A stretch of 64,000 bases of DNA from Streptomyces filamentosus (GTDB lineage: Bacteria > Actinomycetota > Actinomycetes > Streptomycetales > Streptomycetaceae): the NCBI RefSeq assembly GCF_014654895.1, contig NZ_BNBE01000001.1:2579001-2643000 (forward strand), in the 5' to 3' direction. Position numbers and translations under genes: made by a program. This document shows, piece after piece, positions 1 through 8,900 of this stretch (position 1 is the stretch's first letter; each line of letters opens with the position of its first letter). Below the pieces are notes generated by a model. That model made no database searches. It worked only from the letters and a program-made list of their open reading frames with translations, and had not been told where the DNA came from.

Positions 1-11
1 TCGCTCCACGG

Positions 12-32
12 CGGCGTGACCGCTTCACGCCG
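12..32. promoter_or_regulatory. Hairpin upstream of the first spd gene
   Basis: An inverted repeat with 8-bp arms (12-19 and 25-32) and a 5-nt loop overlaps a TGA (17-19) that could end an upstream gene cut by the window edge. It may attenuate or separate transcription between that gene and the spd genes. Only the palindrome is directly seen. Confidence 0.3.
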
Positions 33-74
33 GTCCCTACCCCGCCATGCCCGAAACCGGAAGGAGGACCCCCG

Positions 75-764
75 ATGCGTCCCATCCGCCGACCGGACGC
101 CGTCCTCGTACAAGCCGTGATCGCCGGCGCCCTGTCCTTCGCTCACCTCCACGACCTGGCTGCGGCTGCCGGACAGTCCGGTTGGAAGGCTTGGGCCTAC
201 CCGGTCTCCGTGGATCTCTTGCTCGTCGCCGCCTGGCATCGGCTGCGAACCTCGCGGGCCGCCGGTGAGCCTGCCCGCTCGGCCTGGACGTGGTTCATGG
301 TCGCCCTGGCCGCGTCCCTCGGTGCGAACGTCGCCACCGCCGGTCTCCTCGACCTCGACCACGTTCCCGCCTGGCTGCGCATCCTCGTCGCGGGCTGGCC
401 TGCCCTCGCGTTCCTCGGCGGGACCCTTCTTGTCCACTCACCTGGGCACCCGGTGGCACCGGTCGAACTCGACACGGCCACCGAGGAGCCCTCGGCCGTG
501 GAAGCGGTCATCGAGCGGGATGACGTAGCCGAGCCGGAGATCGCCGCCGTACCGGCCCTCCCCTCCCCGGAGCCGGTCCCGGAACCCGCACCGGAGCCCG
601 AACCCGCCCCCGTCTCCGTACCGCCGGCGCTCGTCGCTCACGCCCGCAAGGTCGCCGACGACTACCGCGCCCGAACCGGCTACCCCATCGACGCCGAGAC
701 CCTGCGCGCTCGCCTCGGCGTCCCGCCCCTGATGGCCGCTGCCATCGCCGCCCAGCTCGCCTGA
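75..764 (+). CDS. DUF2637/SpdB-like spread protein (membrane)
   Basis: A 229-residue membrane protein of the plasmid-spread (Spd) type found in Streptomyces AICEs and conjugative plasmids. Spd proteins help the transferred element move within the recipient mycelium. Four hydrophobic segments lie at about residues 10-30, 42-58, 72-92 and 98-122. A Pro/Glu-rich linker (about 150-185) and a small alanine-rich C-terminal domain follow. A GGAGG site at 62-66 supports the ATG at 75. It opens a tightly spaced set of four small genes leading into repSA. The family assignment rests on the membrane layout and the genetic context; the exact molecular function of Spd proteins is not established. Confidence 0.75.
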   Translation: MRPIRRPDAVLVQAVIAGALSFAHLHDLAAAAGQSGWKAWAYPVSVDLLLVAAWHRLRTSRAAGEPARSAWTWFMVALAASLGANVATAGLLDLDHVPAWLRILVAGWPALAFLGGTLLVHSPGHPVAPVELDTATEEPSAVEAVIERDDVAEPEIAAVPALPSPEPVPEPAPEPEPAPVSVPPALVAHARKVADDYRARTGYPIDAETLRARLGVPPLMAAAIAAQLA

Positions 765-776
765 AGGGAGACCCTC

Positions 777-968
777 ATGGCCCCTCGCGATCACTTCCAC
801 TCCGTGATGCGGATCGGCCCGGTACAGATCGGCACCCACCGGGACCGCCACGGCCGCACCAAGTACGCCGCCGTGTGCACGTCCGACGGCTGCGGCTGGT
901 CCACCGAGTACTCCAGCTCCTCGGCCGCCCAGCTCGCCGCCCGCACCCACCGCTGCCCGCCCCGCTGA
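777..968 (+). CDS. mobile element transfer protein (small Spd-type)
   Basis: A 63-residue basic protein starting 12 bp after the previous stop, with GAAGGGAG as its ribosome site. It has a short central region with Cys-x4-Cys and a C-terminal His-x-Cys, a spacing compatible with a tiny zinc-binding fold. Small proteins like this are annotated as mobile element transfer proteins beside spd genes in Streptomyces integrative elements. It is probably co-transcribed with its neighbours. The role in intramycelial spread is inferred from context only. Confidence 0.7.
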   Translation: MAPRDHFHSVMRIGPVQIGTHRDRHGRTKYAAVCTSDGCGWSTEYSSSSAAQLAARTHRCPPR

Positions 969-986
969 CCCGAAGGAGCCCGTCTC

Positions 987-1145
987 GTGGACGTCCCGCT
1001 CTGGCTCGCCCTGATCGTCATCGGCGGTCTCGGTATCAAGCTCATCCGCCCGCCCTGGTGGCTCGTCGCCGTGATCCTCCTCGGTGGCTTCCTCCTCGCC
1101 GACAGCGTCCTCGCCCCGCTCATCGACAGCACAATCAACAGGTAG
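987..1145 (+). CDS. small two-helix membrane protein (Spd-type)
   Basis: A 52-residue gene with a GTG start at 987 and GAAGGAG about 8 bp upstream. The product is almost entirely hydrophobic: two transmembrane helices (about residues 5-18 and 24-45) are separated by a short Arg-Pro-Pro-Trp-Trp turn. It sits 18 bp after the previous gene and 11 bp before the next, so it belongs to the spd gene string. Small hydrophobic Spd proteins occupy this place in pSAM2-like elements. No catalytic motif is visible. Confidence 0.65.
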   Translation: MDVPLWLALIVIGGLGIKLIRPPWWLVAVILLGGFLLADSVLAPLIDSTINR

Positions 1146-1156
1146 GGAGAACCGTC

Positions 1157-1489
1157 ATGTTCCAGCCGCGCATCCCGGTCAACCCGCTCCCGACCGGCAT
1201 CGTCACCCCGCTCGTCCAGCCGACCGACACCGCCGACATCGCGCCCCACCAGACGGCCGCCCCGGTGGTCTGCAACCACCACCACGCCCCGGCCCCTACG
1301 CCGTCCTCCGCCGTCCGCCTCACCCCGGCCAGCCTGGCCGTGGTCGTCGCCGGCGGCGCCGGAGCCGTCCTGGTCGTCGGCACGGTCCTGGTCTCCATGC
1401 TCCTCGCCGTCGCCATCAGCGCCGCCTCGGTCGCCGTGTGCGCCGTCGTCCTGCGCTCACTCCTCAACGGCCAGCACAGGCACCGCTAG
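1157..1489 (+). CDS. SpdD-like transfer protein
   Basis: A 110-residue protein with a GGGAG ribosome site before the ATG at 1157. Residues 1-50 are Pro/Thr-rich and hydrophilic and include three consecutive His (CNHHH). Residues 57-100 are a long Ala/Val/Gly-rich hydrophobic stretch that could form one or two membrane helices. The C-terminus is basic. This layout matches SpdD-like proteins placed just upstream of the replication initiator in Streptomyces AICEs. An earlier in-frame ATG would overlap the previous genes and lacks a ribosome site. Confidence 0.65.
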   Translation: MFQPRIPVNPLPTGIVTPLVQPTDTADIAPHQTAAPVVCNHHHAPAPTPSSAVRLTPASLAVVVAGGAGAVLVVGTVLVSMLLAVAISAASVAVCAVVLRSLLNGQHRHR

Positions 1490-1577
1490 TCGGGCCTCCG
1501 GGCGGCTCAACCGCCAAGTCTCCGCCGCCCGGAAGCCCCGCCCCTACCCAGCTCGCAGAACCAGAAGGAAGCTCTCC

Positions 1578-2975
1578 ATGATGACCGTCCCAGCCGCCTC
1601 GTCGGCGGGGTTCGACACCGCCACCCTGGGCGACATGCTCCGGGTGGCCGGGTCCCCCGGCTTCGACCGCTGGAAGGAACAGATCCACCGCACCGGCGGC
1701 TGCTCCCACCCCATCCACCTCCAGGGCTGGACCCTCACCCGGGACAAGACCACCGGCGAGACCCTGCACCGGTACTCCACCGACACCGAACCGGGCGCCC
1801 GGCTCCGGATCGCCTGCGGCAACCGCCGGGCCTCCCGCTGCCCCGCCTGCGCCTGGACCTACGCGGGCGACACGTACCACCTCATCCGCGCCGGCCTCGC
1901 CGGAGACGACCGCCGGGACATCCCCGCCACCGTCCGCGATCACCCCCGCGTCTTCCTCACCCTCACCGCCCCGTCCTTCGGGCCGGTCCACAACCGTCCC
2001 GGCACCCGGCCCTGTCGCTGCGGCCTCCACCACACCGAGGACGACGCCGCGCTCGGCTCGCCGCTCGACCCCGAGTCGTACGACTACGCCGCCGCCGTCC
2101 TCTTCAACAACCACGCCGGGCAGCTCTGGCAGAGGTTCACGACTCGACTCCGTCGGGAGATCGCCGCCACGGCCGGCCTCTCGCAGAGGGAGCTGAAGGA
2201 GGTCGCCCGGATCTCGTACGGGAAGGTCGCCGAGTTCCAGAAGCGGGGCGCTGTCCACTTCCACGCCGTCATCCGCATCGACGGGCCGGACGGTCCCGAC
2301 TCGCCCCCGCCGTCGTGGGCGACCACCGAACGCCTCACCGACGCGATCCGGGCCGCCGCCACCCACGCGTACACAACCGTCACCGTCCCCGCCGCCGGCG
2401 ACCAGCCGTTACGCCGCCTCCGCTGGGGCACCCAGCTCGACATCCGGCCCGTCAAAGCCTTCGGAGACGGCTCCGACATCACCGAACAGGCCGTCGCCTC
2501 CTACATCGCCAAGTACGCCACCAAAGCCGCCGAGACCACCGGCAGTCTCGACCGCCGCGTCGGCAACCGCGAGGCCCTGGCCCTCCTCGGCATCCCCGAC
2601 CACACCCGCCACCTCGTCGAAGCCTGCTTCGACCTCGACCCGCTGTACCCCGACCGTCGGCTCCTCGCCTGGGCCCACATGCTCGGCTTCCGGGGCCACT
2701 TCTCCACCAAGTCCCGGCAGTACTCCACCACCCTGGGCGAACTCCGCCAGACCCGCGCCGACTACCGCGCCGCCCAGGAACGCGCCGCCCGCGGCCTCGA
2801 CGACATCGAGCCGGACACCGTCCTCGTCCTCACCTCCTGGTCCTACGCCGGCCAGGGCCACTCCCCCGGCGAGGCCGCCCTCGCCGCCTCCATCGCCCGG
2901 GACATCGCGCTCAACCGCGAGACCGCCCGCGAGGCACTGCGCGACCACCTCACCCTGGAAGGAACGGAAGCATGA
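1578..2975 (+). CDS. repSA: RepSA-like replication initiator
   Basis: A 465-residue rolling-circle-type initiator, expected to nick the element's double-strand origin once it has excised. Visible motifs are a Cys-rich segment (CPACAW, residues 88-93), FLTLT (126-130), the HUH metal motif HFHA (227-230), and SYIAKYATK (308-316), which carries the candidate nicking tyrosines Tyr309 and Tyr313. AAGGAAG precedes paired ATG codons. The stop overlaps xis by 4 bp (ATGA), as expected for a repSA-xis-int operon like that of pSAM2, where the activator Pra controls the operon. Leu278 is encoded by TTA (2409-2411), the only TTA I noticed in a coding frame here, so translation may depend on the bldA tRNA. 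Confidence 0.88.
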   Translation: MMTVPAASSAGFDTATLGDMLRVAGSPGFDRWKEQIHRTGGCSHPIHLQGWTLTRDKTTGETLHRYSTDTEPGARLRIACGNRRASRCPACAWTYAGDTYHLIRAGLAGDDRRDIPATVRDHPRVFLTLTAPSFGPVHNRPGTRPCRCGLHHTEDDAALGSPLDPESYDYAAAVLFNNHAGQLWQRFTTRLRREIAATAGLSQRELKEVARISYGKVAEFQKRGAVHFHAVIRIDGPDGPDSPPPSWATTERLTDAIRAAATHAYTTVTVPAAGDQPLRRLRWGTQLDIRPVKAFGDGSDITEQAVASYIAKYATKAAETTGSLDRRVGNREALALLGIPDHTRHLVEACFDLDPLYPDRRLLAWAHMLGFRGHFSTKSRQYSTTLGELRQTRADYRAAQERAARGLDDIEPDTVLVLTSWSYAGQGHSPGEAALAASIARDIALNRETAREALRDHLTLEGTEA

Positions 2976-3178
2976 CCACGACCGTCATTCAGCCCAAGTG
3001 GCATACGACCGCCGAGGTCGCCGCCCTGCTCGGCTTCGGGCTGTCCAAGACCAAGATGCTCGTGCTCACCGGAGAGATCCGCTCGGTGAAGGTCGGCCGC
3101 AACCGCCGCATCCTTCCCGCCTGGGTCGACGAGTACGTCGAGCGCGTCGTCGCCGGCTCCGAGGAGTGGGCCGCATGA
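2972..3178 (+). CDS. xis: excisionase (Xis), helix-turn-helix
   Basis: A 68-residue basic DNA-binding protein with a MerR/excisionase-like winged helix: a Thr-Ala-Glu-Val-Ala-Ala-Leu-Leu helix near residues 12-19, then a recognition segment and the VGRNRRILPAWVDEYV wing. It should bind next to the attachment sites and direct Int towards excision. It overlaps repSA upstream and int downstream by ATGA quartets, so translation of the three genes is probably coupled. Its size and place between rep and int are typical for AICEs. Confidence 0.85.
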   Translation: MTTTVIQPKWHTTAEVAALLGFGLSKTKMLVLTGEIRSVKVGRNRRILPAWVDEYVERVVAGSEEWAA

Positions 3179-4407
3179 GCGGGAAGCGTGGCAACGGCGA
3201 AGGGTCCATCTACCCGTACAAGAACGGCTATGCGGCCTACGTCTGGGTCACCAAGCCGGACGGCAAGCGGGCCCGGAAGTACGCCTACGGAAAGACTCGG
3301 GAGGAGGTGCACGAGAAGTGGCTCGCGCTCCACGCCGAGGCGAAGAAGGGGCCCGTCGCCACCCGGCACCGCACCCTCTCCGCGTTCCTCTCCTACTGGC
3401 TCGACTCGATCGTGAAGCCCAACCTCGCCCCGCTCTCCTACGTCTCGTACGAGGGGTACGTACGGCTCTACATCGCCCCGCACCTCGGCACGAAGCGGCT
3501 CGACAAGCTGACCGTGCGGGACGTCCGAGAGTGGCTGACCAAGCTCGCGACCATCTGCCAGTGCTGCGCGCAGGGGAAGGACGCCAAGCGGGAGCCGGGC
3601 CGTCGGAAATGCTGCGCCGCCGGGGAGTGCTGCGAGGCGTTCCCGTCCCGTCGGGTCGTCCAGGGCGCCCGTGACGCCCTCCGGGCCGCTCTCACGCACG
3701 CCGTGACCGAGGAGGAGATCGGCAAGAACGTCGCCTCCCTCGTAAAGGTCCCCAAGCCGCGCCGTCGCCGGATCAAGCCGTGGTCCGTCGCTGAAGCGGG
3801 TCAGTTCCTCGCGGACGCGGCCGACCGGGACGATCACCTCTTCGCGGCCTGGATGCTCGTGCTGTGCCTCGGTCTCCGACGAGGTGAGGTCCTGGGCCTG
3901 ACGTGGGAGTCGATCGACTTCGAGACCGGCGAGCTCTACGTGGACCACCAGATCCAGCGCGCCGGCCGCCAGCTCCTCCACCGCGAGACCAAGACCGAGG
4001 AGTCTGACGACTTCCTTCCCCTCCCCGCCGTCTGCCTCAAGGCGCTCCGGATGCGGCGTGGTCAGCAGACCGGGGATCGGAAGGCTGCCGGCGAGCTGTG
4101 GCAGGACAGCCGCGGGCTCGTCTTCACCACGAAGTACGGCACGCCCATCGAGCCGGGGAATCTGACCCGGATGTTCGCCCTGCGGGCCCGTCGCGCCGGC
4201 GTGCGCGTCATCCCGCTCCGGAACACCCGGCACACGTGCAGCTCGCTTCTGGTCGCCCTCAAGGTCCACCCGAAGGTGGCGCAGCGGATCCTGCGACACT
4301 CGCAGATCGCCATGACGATGGAGGTCTACGCCGAGGCGAGCGAAGAGGAAGTGCGGACCGCGATCGGCAAGCTGTCCGATGCCATGGGCGGGACCGCCAC
4401 CGGCTGA
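3175..4407 (+). CDS. int: tyrosine recombinase integrase of the AICE
   Basis: A 410-residue phage-type integrase. The N-terminal half holds the arm- and core-binding regions; the catalytic domain spans about residues 205-400. Catalytic residues readable are Arg235 (GLRRGEVLGL), Arg352, His375 (LRHSQ) and the nucleophile Tyr385 (MEVY). The usual HxxR box is RNTR here, so the first His is Arg349. I recall this in other actinobacterial integrases of this group. Residues 128-153 carry seven cysteines in CxCC, CC and CC clusters, possibly a metal-binding insertion. The gene ends 99 bp before the 3' end of tRNA-Arg, which identifies that tRNA as the attachment site. Confidence 0.92.
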   Translation: MSGKRGNGEGSIYPYKNGYAAYVWVTKPDGKRARKYAYGKTREEVHEKWLALHAEAKKGPVATRHRTLSAFLSYWLDSIVKPNLAPLSYVSYEGYVRLYIAPHLGTKRLDKLTVRDVREWLTKLATICQCCAQGKDAKREPGRRKCCAAGECCEAFPSRRVVQGARDALRAALTHAVTEEEIGKNVASLVKVPKPRRRRIKPWSVAEAGQFLADAADRDDHLFAAWMLVLCLGLRRGEVLGLTWESIDFETGELYVDHQIQRAGRQLLHRETKTEESDDFLPLPAVCLKALRMRRGQQTGDRKAAGELWQDSRGLVFTTKYGTPIEPGNLTRMFALRARRAGVRVIPLRNTRHTCSSLLVALKVHPKVAQRILRHSQIAMTMEVYAEASEEEVRTAIGKLSDAMGGTATG

Positions 4408-4470
4408 GCCTCACCCACCAGCAGTCGCAGCGGTTGCTGTACTTCGCTGCTGTACGCCCATGCAACGCAA

Positions 4471-4496
4471 GAGGCCCCGGATCTCTCCGGGGCCTC
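4471..4496. terminator. Terminator between int and tRNA-Arg
   Basis: A perfect 10-bp stem (4471-4480 with 4487-4496) and 6-nt loop, 64 bp after int and 10 bp beyond the 3' end of tRNA-Arg on the other strand. It can stop transcription both ways. If the element is inserted up to the tRNA end, this terminator belongs to the element and replaces the native tRNA terminator. Confidence 0.75.
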
Positions 4497-4505
4497 TCAC
4501 CTGTG

Positions 4506-4578
4506 TGCACTCGGCAGGATTCGAACCTGCAACCTTCTGATCCGTAGTCAGATGCTCTATCCGTTAAGCTACGAGTGC
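4506..4578 (-). tRNA. tRNA-Arg(ACG), AICE attachment site
   Basis: A 73-nt cloverleaf on the minus strand. The acceptor stem pairs GCACTCG at 4578-4572 with CGAGTGC at 4513-4507, plus discriminator A at 4506. The T arm contains GGTTCGAATCC, and the anticodon loop CTACGGA gives anticodon ACG. CCA is not encoded. The int gene ends 99 bp from its 3' end, so the 3' part of this gene is the likely att core. The element supplies matching 3' bases, which keeps the tRNA functional. Confidence 0.95.
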
Positions 4579-4904
4579 TTGTTCTTTTGTTCTCGTCTCC
4601 GTTTCCCGGCCCTTTCGGCCCGCTGTCCCGGCGACAGGAAGAACATTACATGAGTCCCGCCGTCATGTGAAATCCGATTAGCCCACCCCATCTGACCTGC
4701 GAAAACGTCACCCGGGGAGGGAGCGGCGGACAGGGCGGACCGGGCGCTTCCGAGGGCGGAAACGTGTCGGAGGGCCCGGAAAGAGACCGGGGTCACACGC
4801 GGGGCGGGGGAGCGCGGGGGAAGTGCGCGGGCGGGGTCAAGAGGGCGGGACCGGGAAGGCGGGGCGAGGGGTCCGGAGCGGCCGGCCGGGGTGACGGAAA
4901 CGGC
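4579..4904. other. Intergenic region, no gene recognised
   Basis: About 325 bp between tRNA-Arg and the tRNA-Ser terminator. It should contain the tRNA-Arg promoter on the minus strand near its left end. I see no convincing ORF: the frames that stay open here have no ribosome site and are artefacts of high GC. Confidence 0.5.
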
Positions 4905-4934
4905 GGAAGCCCCGGCCGTGGGGCCGGGGCTTCC
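4905..4934. terminator. Terminator of tRNA-Ser(GCT)
   Basis: A perfect 13-bp stem (4905-4917 with 4922-4934) with a 4-nt loop, 7 bp past the 3' end of the minus-strand tRNA-Ser. Confidence 0.8.
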
Positions 4935-4941
4935 TTGAGGG

Positions 4942-5032
4942 CGGAGGCGGAGGGATTTGAACCCTCGATGGGCGATAAAGCCCAAACCGCATTAGCAGTG
5001 CGGCGCCATAGACCGGACTAGGCGACGCCTCC
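4942..5032 (-). tRNA. tRNA-Ser(GCT)
   Basis: A 91-nt class II tRNA on the minus strand. The acceptor GGAGGCG pairs with CGCCTCC and the discriminator is G at 4942. The anticodon loop CTGCTAA gives anticodon GCT, which reads AGC and AGU. A long variable arm (about 20 nt) and GGTTCAAATCC in the T arm fit tRNA-Ser. A terminator hairpin follows. Confidence 0.95.
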
Positions 5033-5407
5033 TCGCACCCCGCGCATGCGCGGAAGGTGCGTGCAGATGATGACACAGGCGAGCCTGGTGCCACCAATCG
5101 CTTTCACCGTACTAGGCGGGCGGGGCCCAGGGCAAAGGCCCGGCGCGTCCTCCGGCCCTCTCCCGCGCCCCTCCCGCGCCCCCCTTCGCGTGCCCCCTCC
5201 CGCACCCCTCTCCATGTGCCCCTTCGCGCGCCCCTCTCCGCGTGCCCCTCCCGTGCTCCCTCCTGTCTCCCCCTCCCGCTGCTCCGCCCGGCGCACCCCG
5301 GTTGCGCAACGCCCGCGCGTCCTCAGCGTTAGAAGCGTCAGAGGGGACGGGGGCGGTGTGCCCGCCGTGCCCGCGCCCCGATCCGCACCCACACCCGGAG
5401 TCGCCCC
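5033..5407. other. Intergenic region, C-rich low-complexity sequence
   Basis: No gene seen. From about 5150 to 5290 the plus strand is a pyrimidine-rich, loosely periodic tract made of variants of CCCCTCCCGCGCC and CCCCTTCGCGTG. The promoter of the following inhibitor gene must lie in the last 100 bp, but I cannot define its boxes. Confidence 0.5.
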
Positions 5408-5839
5408 ATGCTGCTGCGCAGCCTCGTCCTCGCCGCCGCCCTCGCCGGCACCGCCGTCGGGTCCGCCGCGGCCGTGCCGCTCCCGCCGCTGCCGCTGCTC
5501 TCGCCGCCCGACTCCCTGACGGTGACCGTCGCCGGCAGCGGGAACCCGGCCACCGACGGCAGCTGGGACCTGACCTGCGACGCCCGGGCGGGGGGCGACC
5601 ACCCGGCGGCCGAGGACGCCTGCGAGCGCCTGGAGGGCTTCGCCCGCGCCGGGGAGGACCCCTTCGCGCCGGTGCCCGCGGACGGGATCTGCGCGCAGGT
5701 GTACGGCGGGCCGGCGACCGCCCGCGTGACGGGCACCTGGCAGGGGCGGCGGATCGACGCCCGCTTCTCCCGGACGGACGGCTGCGAGACCGCCCGCTGG
5801 GAGAACGCGGAGCCGCTCCTTCCGAGCGTCCGGGGCTGA
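5408..5839 (+). CDS. SSI-family secreted protease-inhibitor-like protein
   Basis: A 143-residue exported protein of the Streptomyces subtilisin inhibitor (SSI) family, whose members block extracellular serine proteases. Residues 1 to about 22 are a signal peptide ending in an Ala-rich cleavage region. Four cysteines (DLTC, DACE, GICA, DGCE) fall where the two SSI disulfides are expected, and GTWQGRRIDA matches the conserved SSI strand. The reactive loop reads CAQVYGG where SSI has CPMVYDP, so the P1 residue would be Gln instead of Met or Lys. GGAG lies 7 bp before the ATG. The inhibitory target is unknown and the changed loop may alter specificity. Confidence 0.8.
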   Translation: MLLRSLVLAAALAGTAVGSAAAVPLPPLPLLSPPDSLTVTVAGSGNPATDGSWDLTCDARAGGDHPAAEDACERLEGFARAGEDPFAPVPADGICAQVYGGPATARVTGTWQGRRIDARFSRTDGCETARWENAEPLLPSVRG

Positions 5840-5989
5840 CGCCCGGGGGCGCCGTTAGACTCCCTCAGTGACAGGGCCGCCGCCCGAGGGGCAAGATGGG
5901 GCCGGCCGCCGTCCGGGCACATGCCGGACGGCTCACGCAGCGGGCACACCGCGCGGGCAATTGCAGGGCGTCAGGGAGGAAACGTCGTC

Positions 5990-8900
5990 GTGAGCAGCAG
6001 GCCATCCCGAGGCGCTGCTCGCCTCGCAGCCATACTCGACGCCCTGCCGGACGGCCTCGTGCTCGTCAACTGCAACGGCACGGTCGTCAACGCCAACACC
6101 ATCGCCCTGGGCATGTTCGAGACCCCCGGCACCGCGCTCGTCGGGCGCGGTCTGCTGGACCTGCTGCCCACCTTCGACTCGCGCCTGATCCCCGGCTCGA
6201 TGCGCCGGCCCGACCCGGCCGACGAGCGGGGCCGGACCAAGCCGATGCGGATGGTCGCCCGGCGCACCGACGGCGGCGAGTTCCCCGTCGAGGTGACCAG
6301 CGCCAGCCTGGAGGACGGGCGCGAGGCGTACGACTCGTACAGCGGCTACACCGGCGACGAGCTGCTGATGCTCGTCGTCCGCGACCTCACCGGCACCCTC
6401 GACACCGAGGCGGAACTGGCCCGCTCGCAGCGGCAGACCGAGATGATCCTGCGGGCCGCGTCCGAGGGCGTCGTCGGCACGGACACCGACGGCCGGGTCG
6501 TCCTCGTGAACCCCGCCTTCGCGCAGATCCTCGGCTACCGGGCCGGCGAGCTCGGCGGCGCCGAGCTGCACCCCCTGATCCTCGCCAGGCGCGCCGACGG
6601 CACCCCCTTCCCGTACGAGGAGTCCCCGCTCGCGGACACCCTCAAGTCCGGGCGCAAGCACCGCGTGCGCGGCCAGGTGCTGTGGTCGAAGGGCGGCGAG
6701 CGGGTGCCCGTCGACCTGACGACCGCCCCGGTGCGGGACGGCGACCAGCTCGTCGGCGCCGTGATGACCTTCACCGACCGCAGGCCGTACGAGGAGCTGG
6801 TCGAGAAGCACGCCGCGGAGCTGGCCGACCGGGCCGAGCGGCACGCGGCCGAGCGCGAGGAGCAGGCCGAGCGGTACGCGGCCCTCGCCTCGCGGCACGC
6901 CCAGCTGACCGCCGTCCTGGCCGAGTCGCTGCGCGGGCCCCTGGAGGAGCTGCGCGGCGAGCTGGGCACGCTCGCCGCCGACGACGGCGTGCAGTTGTGG
7001 CCCGAGGCCAACCAGGTGCTGCACCACCTGGTCGCCGGGTACGCCCGGATGACCTCCCTCGTCGACAACGTCCTCGGCTACCAGCGCCTGGACGCGGGCG
7101 AGGAGGAGCTCGACAGGAAGGTCGTGCTCCTCGACGGGATCGTGACCGGCGGCATCGACGCGGCCGTGGAGCTGATCGGGCCGGGCCGCGCGCAGTTCGC
7201 CGTGCACGCGCCGCCGATCGAGGCCGAGGTCGACGCCGGCCGGCTGACGACCGCGCTCGCCCACCTCGTCGCGGACGTGGCCGGGGTCGACGCCACCGGC
7301 AAGACCCGCGCCCCGGCGCAGGGCGCGGCGGCCCCCGCCGACTCGACGATCGTGGTCGCGGCGGCCCAGCGCGGCGAGGTCGTCCGCATCGAGGTCCGCG
7401 GCCCGTACGCGGGCGGCGACCCGGTCCACGGGCCCATCGTGCGCGGCATCGTGAAGGCGCACGGCGGCGTCGTGCAGACCCACGAGGTGCCGGGGACGAG
7501 CGGCGGCGCGTACGTCCTCGAAGTGCCGATAGGAGCCGGCCGGGGGACCGTCCCCGCGCCCGCGCCCAAGCCCGGCCTCGCGCTGGAGGCCGCGCCCGGG
7601 GGCGGCGGGAAGGACGCGGACGCCGGAGAGCCCTCGGGCGTCCTCGCGCTGCCCGCGCAGGCTTCCGGGGCCGCCGACGCCACCGGTTCCGCCGATGCCG
7701 CCGGTCCTGCCGGTACCCCTGCCCCTGCCGTCCCTGCCGGTGCCCCCGGTCCTGCCGTCCCCGTCGGTCCTTCCGGCGCCGAGGCCCCCGGCGGGGCGGT
7801 CCCCGACGGCGGGACCTCCGGCGGTTCGGGGCGGCGGCGGGCCCGGCGCGGGTCCACGGACGCCTTCCTGGAGAGCCCGGTCGCCCCCGAGGGCGGCGCC
7901 GCCGCGGTCGGTGGCGGACGCCGCCGGGGCCGTACGGAGGAGACCGCCGGTCCCGCCGAACTGATCCCCGCCCAGCAGTCCGCGGGCGCCGGGCCGACCG
8001 GCCGCCGCCGGGGCCGTCCGGCCGAGGGCGCCGTGGTGACCGCCGCCGAGGGCGCCCAGGAGCGGGCCGCGCTCGGTGCGGCCGTGCCGCCGCAGGGCGT
8101 CCCCGCCGATCCGGCCGGCGCGCCCGCCCTGACCCCGGCCCTGCCCACGGCGCCGCAGGGCGCGCTCGCCGTGACCGCCGTGCCCGCCATCGAGGCGCCG
8201 GGGGCGACCAGTGCCTCCGGTGCTTCCGGGGAGGGCGCCGGGCGGCCGACCGGGCGCCGGCGGCGGGCGCTCGCCGCCGCACAGGAGCGGGCCGCCGCCG
8301 CCGAGGCGGGACCGCGGACGCCGTTCGCGCTGCCGCCCGCCGGGACCGACCACGAGGACGCGGAGCCCGAGACGGACGCCGCACCGGACCTCGCTCCCGG
8401 CGTCGCTCCCGAAGCCGCACCGGGGCTCCCGGCCGCGCCGATCGCGCCGCCCGCCCCGGTGTCTCCCACCGTTCCACCCGCTCCGGCCGCTCCGGTCGCT
8501 CCGGTCGCGATGCCCGCGCCGATGCCCGGTCCCGTACCGCAGCCCGGTCCCGTACCGCCGCCCGTGCCCGGTCCGATGCCGGTTCCGTCCGGTGGGGACG
8601 CGGTCGGTGCCCTTCCCGGCGTACGGGACGGGGCGGGGCACGAGGCCGTAGGGGACGTGCCCGCCGGGCACACTCCCCCGCAGCCGCACCCCCTTCCGGC
8701 GCCGGCCCCCTCGGGCACGGGCGCGAGCGGCACCGGGTCCGTACCGCTGCCGCCCGAGCTCCCGATGCCCAGCCCGGCTCCGGCCCCGGCCGCCCCCGCT
8801 CCGGCTGCGGCTCCGCTGCCGAAGGACTCCACGCAGGGGCGGGCGTTCAGCGTGCGCACGCTCGGGCAGGGCGTGCCCTTCGCGCCGCCCGCGCAGGCCG

